Below, one piece after another: positions 1-6,478 of a stretch of 6,478 nucleotides of DNA. A program made the translations under genes and the position numbers. Origin of the DNA: Clostridia bacterium (GTDB taxonomy: Bacteria > Bacillota > Clostridia > Oscillospirales > Acutalibacteraceae). Where the stretch lies: the NCBI GenBank assembly GCA_017552845.1, contig JAFZOE010000167.1, positions 1-6,478 of the forward strand. The letters run 5' to 3'. The notes under the pieces are model-generated. The model was not told where the DNA came from and searched no databases. It saw nothing but the letters and a program-made list of their open reading frames with translations. Position 1 is the stretch's first letter; every line of letters starts with the position of its first letter.

Positions 1-3000
1 GAGAACGAACGGTGTTCCGAGCTCGGGCAGGCCGAGAGTGCCGGTCGGGCAGTCTATTTCCTCGCTCTTCACTCCGAGCGGAGCGGGCGAGGTCAGCATC
101 TCATAGAGCTTCGGGTCGCAGACATCCGCATCCATAACCGAAGTGCCTGTCTGGTCCTCAAGATGCTTGTAGAGAGTCGGAACTTCGTGGCCGAGGTTGT
201 CGAGCTTGAGGATGGTATCGTGGAGCGAATGGAAGTCAAAGTGGGTTGTGCGGTGGATGGAATCCGCATCATCCGCCGGATGCTGAATCGGAGTGAAATC
301 CTCGGCATCCATATCATTCGGGATAACGACCATGCCGCCCGGGTGCTGGCCCGTGGTGCGCTTTACTCCCACGCATCCGAGAGTCAGGCGGTCGATTTCC
401 GCCTCGGGCAGATCGGGTTTATCGGTGAGCTCCATCCATTTTTTGACGAAGCCGAAGGCGGTTTTTTCGGCGATGGTGCCGATTGTTCCGGCCTTGAAAA
501 CCTTCGTCTTGCCGAAGAGCTCCTCGGTGTATCTGTGGGCGTAGAACTGATATTCGCTCGAGAAATTGAGGTCGATATCGGGGGCCTTCTCGCCGTGGAA
601 ACCGAGGAAGGTTTCGAACGGGATATCGTGGCCGTCCCTTATCATATCCGCGCCGCAGTGCGGGCAGGTTTTCGGCGCCATATCAAAACCGCTGCCGTAT
701 TCGCCGTTGAGGAAGAATTCGCTGTGTTTGCACTTGGGGCAGAGATAATGAGGAGCGAGGGGGTTGACCTCCGAAATTCCCGCCGCGAAAGCGACGAAGG
801 AAGAGCCGACCGATCCACGCGAGCCGACATAGTAGCCGTGGTCCATCGAATCCTTGACGAGCTTCTGCGCGATCATATAGAGCACGGCGAAACCGTTTTT
901 GATAATCGAGGCGAGCTCCTTATCGAGGCGCGCCGCAACATATTCGGGCAGCGGATCGCCGTAGTATTCCTTCATCCTGCCGTAGCAGATTTCCTTGAGC
1001 GTCTCATCCGCTCCGTCGATATGGGGAGGATAGGTGCCGGAGGGGATGGGCTGTATCTCCTCGCACATATCCGCGATTTTATTCGGGTTGTCAATGACAA
1101 TCTCCTTCGCTCTGTCGCCGAGCCAGGAGAATTCGTCGAGCATATCCTGAGTGGTCCTGAAATAGAGCGGCGCCTGATGCTCGGCGTCGCCGAAGCCCTG
1201 CACGGTCATAAGGATTTCTCTGTAAATCGAGTCGTCCTTATCCATGAAATGCACGTCGCCTGTCGCTACAACGGGCTTTCCGAGCTCGTCGGCGAGGGCG
1301 ATGAGATTCCTGTCGACCTCATAGAGTTCATCCTCGCTGTCGAGCACGGGCTTTTCGCCGTGGGCGAGGAAAAGGTTGTTGCCCTTGGGCTGAATTTCAA
1401 TATAGTCATAGAGCGAGGCGTATTTCACGAGCCTGTCGTGCGGCTTTCCGTAGAGAACGGCGTCATAGAGCTGACCTGCCTGACAGGCCGAGCCGATAAT
1501 CAGGCCCTCTCTGTGTTTCATAAGCTCGCTCAGGGGAATTCTCGGATGGCGGTAGAAATATTCGAGATTTGATTTGGTGATGAGCTGATAGAGATTCTTG
1601 AGGCCGGTCTTGTTCTTCGCGAGCAGGATTATGTGCCAGCTCTTGCATCTGAGGGGATCGGCCTTGATGACGGAATTTATCTGCTCAACCGACTCGATGC
1701 CCTTATCCTTCATCCTCGCGACAAGCTTTTCGAAGATAACCGCGAGAATTCTCGCATCCTCATCCGCTCTGTGATGATTGAAATCGGGGAGCTTGAGGGC
1801 TTTCTGGATAGCGTCGAGCGAGAATTTCTTTGCCTCGGTCACAAGCGCCTGGCTGAGCATGACCGTATCAATATGCGTGAAATTATAATCAATCGAATTT
1901 CTCTCGCAGGCCGCGCGGAGCGTATCCGTATCAAAGGTCGCGTTGTGCGCGACGAGAATTCCGCCGTCCGCGAAATCAAAGAATTTGCGGATTGCCTCGG
2001 CCTCGGCGGGGGCGCCGGCAACCATGGCATCGGTTATATGCGTGAGCTTTTCGATTTTTTCGGGAATATGCACGCCGGGGTTGACGAAGGTCTGGAATGA
2101 GGCAACCTCGTGGCCGCCCTCATATTTTACCGCGCCGATTTCGGTGATGCGGTTGTAACCCGTGCGAAGGCCGGTCGTCTCAAGGTCGAATATGATAAAT
2201 CTGCCGTCGAGGGGCATAGTCTGATTTCCGACTACGGGAGTTTCGGAATCGTCGACATAATAGCCCTCCATGCCGTAGAGAATCTTTATGCCCGATTTCT
2301 TCGCCGCGGCCGCCGCCTCGGGGAACGCCTGAACAACGCCGTGATCGGTGATGGCGATTGCTTTATGACCCCATTTCGCGGCCCTCTTGACAAGCTTTTC
2401 CGCGCTCGTCATACCGTCGAGCTGGGACATATTCGTATGAAGGTGAAGCTCAACTCTCTTTTCGGGAGCCGTATCCTCAATCTGAATCTCCTCGACCGCG
2501 GTTACGGAATTCGCCTTGATGACTTCCTTTTTCATATAGGCGTCATATTCAATATGGCCCCTGACGATGACCGCGCCGCCGTCTGCGATGGTTTTCTCGA
2601 GACGCGTGCAGTTCACTGCCTCGTCAAAGATTTTGACCGCGAAGGAGCTGGTTTTATCCGTGATATTGAAGGAGATGATTTTGCGCTTGCCGTCCTTGGT
2701 GGTTCTTATATCAAGCTTGAAGACGGTGCCCCAGACGGTCACGTTTCCGTCCTCAATGGAGATTTCTTTTATGGGTTTCGGCTTGGTTTTTGTTCCCCTG
2801 CCGTAGATGACTTTGGCGTGGGTGAGCGAAACGGGCAGATCGGCCCATTCCTTCTGCGCCTTCTTGGGCTTGGCCTCCTCTTTGGGAATCTCGACCTTGA
2901 TATTTCTCGCCTGCATTTCGATATATTCGGGGGAATTTATGTCGATTTCCCGGTTTGCGGTGAGGGCGACCTCATATCTGAGGCCGTAGTGCATTTCAAT

Positions 3001-3423
3001 ATATTTTGAGAGGAATTTGTCTGCGCCCGTATCCTTCAGCACGCCGACTCCGCTGTCAACGGTGATGCAGATTGTTTTGCTGTCATCATTGATGCTGACC
3101 GTCGCGGTGTCAAAATAGCCGTTTGCCGCGGCGTTTTCGGCCTTGAGCGCCCTGAATGCGCCCTCCATACACTCCTCGTCAAAGATATCCGAGGGATAAA
3201 ACGGCTCGATGACCGCCTTCCTGATGCCGAGACCGGTTTTCACCTGACTGCAGGCGTCCTCTATATAACCGGACTGGATGTATTTTTTGAAATTTGCTTC
3301 TATATTGAGCGAATCGCCGGCCTCGTCGTAGAGAATTTTACGAACGGTGCCGCCCGCGAGGGCTTCGCGCACCTCACCGGAGATATGTTCGCCTATAAAA
3401 TGAATAAGTTCATTGTTTTTCAT
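1..3423 (-). CDS. polC: DNA polymerase III alpha subunit, Gram-positive type PolC (3' end beyond window)
   Basis: PolC is the replicative DNA polymerase of Firmicutes and carries its own proofreading exonuclease. The frame is open from the ATG at 3423-3421 to base 1, 1141 codons with no stop. B. subtilis PolC has about 1437 residues, so about 300 (fingers remainder, clamp-binding and duplex-binding parts) lie outside. Domains in order: N-terminal region 1-200 with a Lys-rich linker; OB fold about 220-312; PHP part one with HLHTNMSQ (H327, H329), TDHG (D360, H361) and E386; DEDD exonuclease about 408-565 with DLETTG (D413, E415), HNATFD (493-498) and HRADEDA (H551, D556); PHP part two with H597, C647 and ATGDVH (D723, H725); polymerase core with SRGSVGSS (from 868), a zinc knuckle (C895, C898, C920, C923), catalytic DIDLNFS (D949, D951), TTGQHPGG (from 1023) and LKLDNLGH (D1075, probable third catalytic Asp). 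The ATG was chosen because of an AGGA site 10 nt upstream. It overlaps ispG by 14 nt. All visible exonuclease and polymerase residues are intact. Confidence 0.97.
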   Translation of the reverse strand, partial: MKNNELIHFIGEHISGEVREALAGGTVRKILYDEAGDSLNIEANFKKYIQSGYIEDACSQVKTGLGIRKAVIEPFYPSDIFDEECMEGAFRALKAENAAANGYFDTATVSINDDSKTICITVDSGVGVLKDTGADKFLSKYIEMHYGLRYEVALTANREIDINSPEYIEMQARNIKVEIPKEEAKPKKAQKEWADLPVSLTHAKVIYGRGTKTKPKPIKEISIEDGNVTVWGTVFKLDIRTTKDGKRKIISFNITDKTSSFAVKIFDEAVNCTRLEKTIADGGAVIVRGHIEYDAYMKKEVIKANSVTAVEEIQIEDTAPEKRVELHLHTNMSQLDGMTSAEKLVKRAAKWGHKAIAITDHGVVQAFPEAAAAAKKSGIKILYGMEGYYVDDSETPVVGNQTMPLDGRFIIFDLETTGLRTGYNRITEIGAVKYEGGHEVASFQTFVNPGVHIPEKIEKLTHITDAMVAGAPAEAEAIRKFFDFADGGILVAHNATFDTDTLRAACERNSIDYNFTHIDTVMLSQALVTEAKKFSLDAIQKALKLPDFNHHRADEDARILAVIFEKLVARMKDKGIESVEQINSVIKADPLRCKSWHIILLAKNKTGLKNLYQLITKSNLEYFYRHPRIPLSELMKHREGLIIGSACQAGQLYDAVLYGKPHDRLVKYASLYDYIEIQPKGNNLFLAHGEKPVLDSEDELYEVDRNLIALADELGKPVVATGDVHFMDKDDSIYREILMTVQGFGDAEHQAPLYFRTTQDMLDEFSWLGDRAKEIVIDNPNKIADMCEEIQPIPSGTYPPHIDGADETLKEICYGRMKEYYGDPLPEYVAARLDKELASIIKNGFAVLYMIAQKLVKDSMDHGYYVGSRGSVGSSFVAFAAGISEVNPLAPHYLCPKCKHSEFFLNGEYGSGFDMAPKTCPHCGADMIRDGHDIPFETFLGFHGEKAPDIDLNFSSEYQFYAHRYTEELFGKTKVFKAGTIGTIAEKTAFGFVKKWMELTDKPDLPEAEIDRLTLGCVGVKRTTGQHPGGMVVIPNDMDAEDFTPIQHPADDADSIHRTTHFDFHSLHDTILKLDNLGHEVPTLYKHLEDQTGTSVMDADVCDPKLYEMLTSPAPLGVKSEEIDCPTGTLGLPELGTPFVL

Positions 3424-4474
3424 TGTCAATTTTTCCTATTTCTTCAATCAATCTGTCAACTGCTTCCTCTTCGCCGACCTTGCATATTATTTCGCCTTTG
3501 CGGAATATCAACGCGCAGCCGTCGCCGCCCGCGATTCCTATATCCGCCTCTTTTGCTTCGCCCGGTCCGTTCACGGCGCAGCCCATAACCGCCACCTTGA
3601 GCGGCTTGTTGCAGGCGCGCAGCCTTTCCTCAACCTCTTTCGCGAGGGAGATCAGGTCGATTTTAGTCCTGCCGCATGTCGGGCAGGAGACGATTTCGGG
3701 GCGCGGTTTTCCGAGCGAGAGCGCGTGGAGAATATCCTGCGCCGCCGTTATTTCCCTGACCGGATCGTCGGTTATCGAGACTCTGATTGTGTCCCCTATG
3801 CCGTCGGCGAGAAGCGAGCCGATGCCTATTGAGGATTTGATGAGGGATGAATTGTATGTGCCCGCTTCGGTAACTCCGAGATGAAGGGGATAATCGCATT
3901 TCTGCGCCGCGAGGCGGTATGCCTCAATCATCGTTTTCACATCGGAGGATTTAATCGAAATCACGGTATCGTAAAAATCAAATTTTTCAAGAAGCGAGAC
4001 ATGATACATCGCGGACTCAACCAGCGCCTCGGCGCAGGGAGAGCCGTATTTCGCGAGAATATTCTTTTCAACCGAGCCGGAATTCACGCCGACGCGGATG
4101 GGTATATTGTTTTTTCGGCAGGCATCCGCAACCGCCTTCACGCGGTCCCCGGAGCCGATATTGCCGGGGTTTATCCTGATTTTATCCACGCCCGCGTCAA
4201 TGCTTGCAAGCGCGAGGCGGTAATCGAAATGGATATCCGCCACAACGGGTATGCTCAGTTTCTTTTTGAGTGCGGGAATCAGCGCAACCGCTTCCTCATC
4301 GGGAATCGCGGCGCGTATGATTTCACAGCCAGCCTGCTCGAGAGCGAGCGCCTGGGCGACGCTGCCTTCGATATCGTGGGCCGGTTTGTTGAGCATCGAC
4401 TGCACCGAAACGGGCGCATCGCCGCCGATATACACATTTCCTGCCTTTATTATACGGGATTTTCTGCGTTCCAT
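3410..4474 (-). CDS. ispG: 4-hydroxy-3-methylbut-2-en-1-yl diphosphate synthase (IspG/GcpE)
   Basis: IspG (GcpE) is a cytosolic [4Fe-4S] enzyme that reductively opens 2-C-methyl-D-erythritol 2,4-cyclodiphosphate to give HMBPP, the penultimate MEP-pathway step. The protein has 354 aa, the normal size for the compact bacterial two-domain form without the plant-type insertion. The N-terminal TIM-barrel part (about 1-245) shows SVQSMLN (23-29), VADIHFDYRLAL (78-89), KIRINPGNIG (98-107), RVGVNSGS (127-134) and HLGVTEAG (198-205). The C-terminal cluster domain carries SCPTCGR (263-269) with C264 and C267, then GCAVNGPGEA (298-307) with C299 and E306. These are the three cysteines and the glutamate expected to hold the cluster. 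The start ATG lies 1 nt past the rseP TAA and has an AAGGA-type ribosome site inside the rseP 3' end. The 3' end overlaps polC by 14 nt. Together with dxr it puts two isoprenoid-pathway steps in one transcript. All key residues are present. Confidence 0.98.
   Translation of the reverse strand: MERRKSRIIKAGNVYIGGDAPVSVQSMLNKPAHDIEGSVAQALALEQAGCEIIRAAIPDEEAVALIPALKKKLSIPVVADIHFDYRLALASIDAGVDKIRINPGNIGSGDRVKAVADACRKNNIPIRVGVNSGSVEKNILAKYGSPCAEALVESAMYHVSLLEKFDFYDTVISIKSSDVKTMIEAYRLAAQKCDYPLHLGVTEAGTYNSSLIKSSIGIGSLLADGIGDTIRVSITDDPVREITAAQDILHALSLGKPRPEIVSCPTCGRTKIDLISLAKEVEERLRACNKPLKVAVMGCAVNGPGEAKEADIGIAGGDGCALIFRKGEIICKVGEEEAVDRLIEEIGKIDNEKQ
3434..3437 (-). promoter_or_regulatory. probable weak ribosome binding site of polC
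   Basis: AGGA lies 10 nt upstream of the polC ATG, within the last codons of ispG. The core is short and the spacing is at the long end. A nearby ATG at 3413-3411 is in another frame and meets a stop after six codons, which supports the ATG at 3423 as the true start. Confidence 0.5.
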
Positions 4475-4475
4475 A

Positions 4476-5582
4476 TTACCAGGTTCCTTTTATCAGCTTC
4501 CAGATATCGCTGAATGAAATCACTGCCATCAGCGCGAGCAGGAGTATCATTCCTATCGCGTGGACGAGTCCCTCAAACTTGCGCGGAATCGGCTTTCTGA
4601 ATATCATCTCGACAACTATGAAGAAGAGATGTCCGCCGTCAAGCGCAGGCAGGGGAAGGAGGTTGAAGAGGCCAATGTTTATCGCAATCAGCGCCATGAG
4701 CATGAGAACATAATCCCAGTTCGCGCTCTTGGTCGCAGTCTGAGCGGCGTCTGCAATATATGAGACGGTGCCTATCGGGCCCGAGAGATCGCTCATCTTA
4801 TAGTGGCCCGTCGCGAGGTCAAAGAGTGAGAGATAAACAAGGCGCGAATAGGTCAGCGATTCCGTGACCGTATTTTTCAGAACGCTTTTGACGCTCGGCT
4901 CAACGCCGACTATCACGAAATCATAGATAATCGTGAAAAACTGTCTGCCCTTGACTTCTCTGTATTCGGTCTGGAAAGCGACGTTTTTGCACTCGACCTT
5001 CCTGCCGTCGCGCTTTACGACGATATCGAATACGCCGTCGTCGTCCCTCTGCATGAGGAAGGTGACATCCTCGCCCGAGAAAACTCTGTGGCCGTTGATT
5101 TTATAAAACTGGTCGCCTTCTTTAAGCCCGTAGGAGGGGCTGGTCGCATCCTTTGAGAAGGAATGAATTTCGGTGGTGGAGATAAGATTGTTTGTGGTCG
5201 CGAGCATTATCATAACTATAATGACGCCCATAATCACGTTGACGGCGCCGCCCGCTATGATGACAAAGAATCTTTTCCACGCCTTCTGATTGCAGAAGGC
5301 GCGCTCATCGTCGCTCTCGGTGTTTTCGCCCTCCATTGAGACGAATCCGCCTATCGGGAAAAGGCGCAGGGAATACTGAGTTTCGCCCTTCTTCTTTTTG
5401 AGAAGGACGGGGCCCATACCCATCGAGAATTCGTTGATTTTGATTTTGAAAAGCTTGGCGACGGTAAAATGGCCGAGCTCATGGAAGAAAATCAGCAGGC
5501 CGAAGAAAAGAATCGCTATGAGTATCGGCCATGCCTTGCTCCATATCGCGCCTGCCGTGATAAGAGGTATTGTTCCGGTCAT
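4476..5582 (-). CDS. rseP: RIP metalloprotease RseP/RasP (site-2 protease family)
   Basis: This is an intramembrane zinc metalloprotease of the site-2 protease family (M50), 368 aa. In Firmicutes the orthologue RasP cleaves membrane substrates such as anti-sigma factors and signal-peptide remnants within the bilayer. The zinc motif HELGH is at residues 34-38 (H34, E35, H38) in the first membrane segment (about 17-38). A second hydrophobic segment lies at about 104-128 and starts with the conserved AGGAVN region (110-115). A single PDZ domain follows at about 137-205, including GLKEGD (152-157). The third zinc ligand is D315 in NLLPLPALDGGH (307-318), within the third membrane segment, and a fourth segment spans about 340-358. 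The ATG is preceded by GGAGG at 7 nt, and there is no other ATG, GTG or TTG before HELGH. The N-terminus is about 15 residues longer than in typical RseP/RasP, where HELGH usually begins near residue 18-22. The gene overlaps dxr by 4 nt and ends 1 nt before ispG. Its in vivo substrates cannot be read from this window. Confidence 0.97.
   Translation of the reverse strand: MTGTIPLITAGAIWSKAWPILIAILFFGLLIFFHELGHFTVAKLFKIKINEFSMGMGPVLLKKKKGETQYSLRLFPIGGFVSMEGENTESDDERAFCNQKAWKRFFVIIAGGAVNVIMGVIIVMIMLATTNNLISTTEIHSFSKDATSPSYGLKEGDQFYKINGHRVFSGEDVTFLMQRDDDGVFDIVVKRDGRKVECKNVAFQTEYREVKGRQFFTIIYDFVIVGVEPSVKSVLKNTVTESLTYSRLVYLSLFDLATGHYKMSDLSGPIGTVSYIADAAQTATKSANWDYVLMLMALIAINIGLFNLLPLPALDGGHLFFIVVEMIFRKPIPRKFEGLVHAIGMILLLALMAVISFSDIWKLIKGTW
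4485..4489 (-). promoter_or_regulatory. ribosome binding site of ispG
   Basis: AAGGA lies 10 nt upstream of the ispG ATG, inside the Lys-Gly-Thr codons at the end of rseP. It is weaker than the rseP site. The rseP stop TAA and the ispG ATG are separated by a single base, so coupling to rseP translation is likely. Confidence 0.65.
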
Positions 5583-6478
5583 ATATCCGCCTCCGTTCTC
5601 ATTCTTATTTCTCTGTCAAGTTCAAGAATATCATTAAGATTACAGTTTTCGATATCTGCGGGGAACGAGAGCGCTTTCTCAACGCACCTCGCTATGTCGC
5701 CGAATTTTATTCTGCCCTGTCTGAAAAGCTCGTTTGCCTTTTCGTTTGCGGCGTTCACCGCGGCAGTGTATAAGCCGCCCTTTCTCAAAGCCTCGCGGCA
5801 GTAATCCATACACCTGAAGGTCTCGTTATCGGGTTTTGAGAAGGTGAGGGTCGCCGCTTCGGCGAGGTCGAGCTCCTTTACGGGGCTGACGAATCTGTCC
5901 GGATATGTCAGCGCATACTGAATCGGAATTCTCATATCCGGAACCCCGAGCTGGGCAATAACCGAATTATCGGTGTATTCAACCATGGAATGAACGATGC
6001 TCTGTCTGTGAACAAGCACCTCGATTTTATCCTCGGGCATATCAAAAAGACGGACTGCCTCGATTATCTCAAGTCCCTTATTCATCATTGTAGCCGAATC
6101 GATGGTTATTTTTGCGCCCATCGACCAGTTCGGATGCTTCAGGGCCTGCTCGGCAGTCACATTTTCGAGCTCATGAGCCTTTTTTCCGAAGAAGGGTCCG
6201 CCCGAAGCGGTGAGGATGAGTTTCTTCACCTGCTTTTTATCCGCGCATCCCTGAAGGGACTGGAAAATCGCGGAATGTTCGCTGTCAACGGGCAGGATTG
6301 AAATATTTTTCTCTTTCGCCAGTCTGTTTACAAGCACGCCGCCCGCGACCATCGTCTCTTTATTGGCGAGGGCGATATTGTTGCCCGCTTCAATCGCCGC
6401 GAGAGTCGGCGCGAGGCCGGCTATGCCGACAAGGCTGTTGAGAACACAGTCCGCTTTTAAGCCCGCGCATTCGAGCAC
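5579..6478 (-). CDS. dxr: 1-deoxy-D-xylulose 5-phosphate reductoisomerase, 5'-truncated by window edge
   Basis: This enzyme (DXR, IspC; EC 1.1.1.267) converts 1-deoxy-D-xylulose 5-phosphate to 2-C-methyl-D-erythritol 4-phosphate with NADPH and a divalent metal. It is the committed step of the MEP isoprenoid pathway, acts in the cytosol, and is the fosmidomycin target in the family. The visible 299 codons contain the family signatures in order: ALANKET (fragment residues 36-42), the metal-binding PVDSEH (63-68, with D65 and E67), TASGGPF (90-96), HPNWSMG (115-121), the substrate and metal segment SATMMNKGLE (128-137), and the flexible-loop region with HRQSIVHSMV (157-166) followed by AQLGVPDMR (175-183). 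By comparison with E. coli Dxr about 85 N-terminal residues are missing, including the GSTGSIG NADPH-binding loop. The first visible codon, GTG, is therefore an internal valine and not the start. The stop TGA overlaps the rseP ATG as ATGA, which suggests translational coupling. No damage is visible and the identification is very secure. Confidence 0.97.
   Translation of the reverse strand: MLECAGLKADCVLNSLVGIAGLAPTLAAIEAGNNIALANKETMVAGGVLVNRLAKEKNISILPVDSEHSAIFQSLQGCADKKQVKKLILTASGGPFFGKKAHELENVTAEQALKHPNWSMGAKITIDSATMMNKGLEIIEAVRLFDMPEDKIEVLVHRQSIVHSMVEYTDNSVIAQLGVPDMRIPIQYALTYPDRFVSPVKELDLAEAATLTFSKPDNETFRCMDYCREALRKGGLYTAAVNAANEKANELFRQGRIKFGDIARCVEKALSFPADIENCNLNDILELDREIRMRTEADI
5590..5594 (-). 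promoter_or_regulatory. ribosome binding site of rseP
   Basis: A perfect GGAGG core lies 7 nt upstream of the rseP ATG, inside the last codons of dxr. It fixes the rseP start at 5582, even though that start gives an N-terminus longer than usual for the family. With the ATGA stop/start overlap it allows both fresh initiation and coupled re-initiation. Confidence 0.85.

Noticed and set aside
163..1572. A 469-codon open frame on the plus strand, antisense to polC, that could be mistaken for a gene.
   Set aside because: It runs in exact codon register with polC on the opposite strand, where plus-strand stops arise only at polC codons TTA, CTA or TCA, which polC rarely uses. It ends at a polC TCA serine codon. 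Its translation shows no family motif, while the minus strand encodes a fully recognisable PolC.
1633..3009. Two more long plus-strand open frames (1633-2100 and 2110-3009) antisense to polC.
   Set aside because: They are in the same codon register and also end at polC TCA codons. They are shadows of polC codon bias, with no recognisable product.
3881..4513. A 210-codon plus-strand open frame antisense to ispG.
   Set aside because: It is in codon register with ispG on the opposite strand, which carries all the IspG signature residues. The antisense translation has no recognisable motif.
6476..6478. GTG at the right edge as the start codon of dxr.
   Set aside because: The reading frame begins about 85 residues into the normal Dxr fold, and the NADPH-binding loop would be missing. 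The gene simply continues past the window.
1..6478. Search for an undescribed system: repeats, CRISPR arrays, mobile elements, structured RNAs, or unusual domains fused to the core genes.
   Set aside because: Nothing of this kind is visible by eye. Essentially every base is coding for one of four conserved housekeeping proteins, and no extra domain or anomalous insertion appears in them.

Overview
The window holds four tightly packed protein-coding genes, all read from the minus strand. In transcription order (right to left on the coordinates) they are dxr (its 5' end lies beyond the window), rseP, ispG and polC (its 3' end lies beyond the window). There is almost no non-coding DNA: dxr and rseP overlap by 4 nt, rseP and ispG are 1 nt apart, and ispG and polC overlap by 14 nt. 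I see no promoter, terminator, RNA gene, repeat array or mobile element, so the whole window looks like the interior of one operon.

The organism is very probably a member of the Firmicutes (Bacillota), most likely a clostridial lineage. The strongest evidence is polC itself: the Gram-positive-type replicative polymerase, with an OB fold, a PHP domain split by a DEDD exonuclease, and then the polymerase core. The order dxr-rseP-polC is also the familiar Firmicutes arrangement (downstream of frr-uppS-cdsA). In Bacillus subtilis proS sits between rasP and polC, whereas ispG in that place is a pattern I associate with Clostridia. The moderate-to-high GC coding style (many CTC, GCG and GGC codons, mixed with AGA/AGG and ATA) would fit a gut or rumen Oscillospirales/Clostridia-type genome, but that last step is inference.

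Functionally, dxr and ispG encode the first committed and the penultimate enzymes of the MEP (non-mevalonate) isoprenoid pathway, which feeds undecaprenyl phosphate synthesis. rseP encodes the membrane site-2 metalloprotease. polC encodes the essential replicative DNA polymerase. All visible catalytic and metal-binding motifs are intact, and I found no frameshift or internal stop. The long open frames on the plus strand opposite polC and ispG are codon-usage shadows.

I found no undescribed system here. This is an ordinary, well-conserved core housekeeping operon, and the findings are correspondingly modest.
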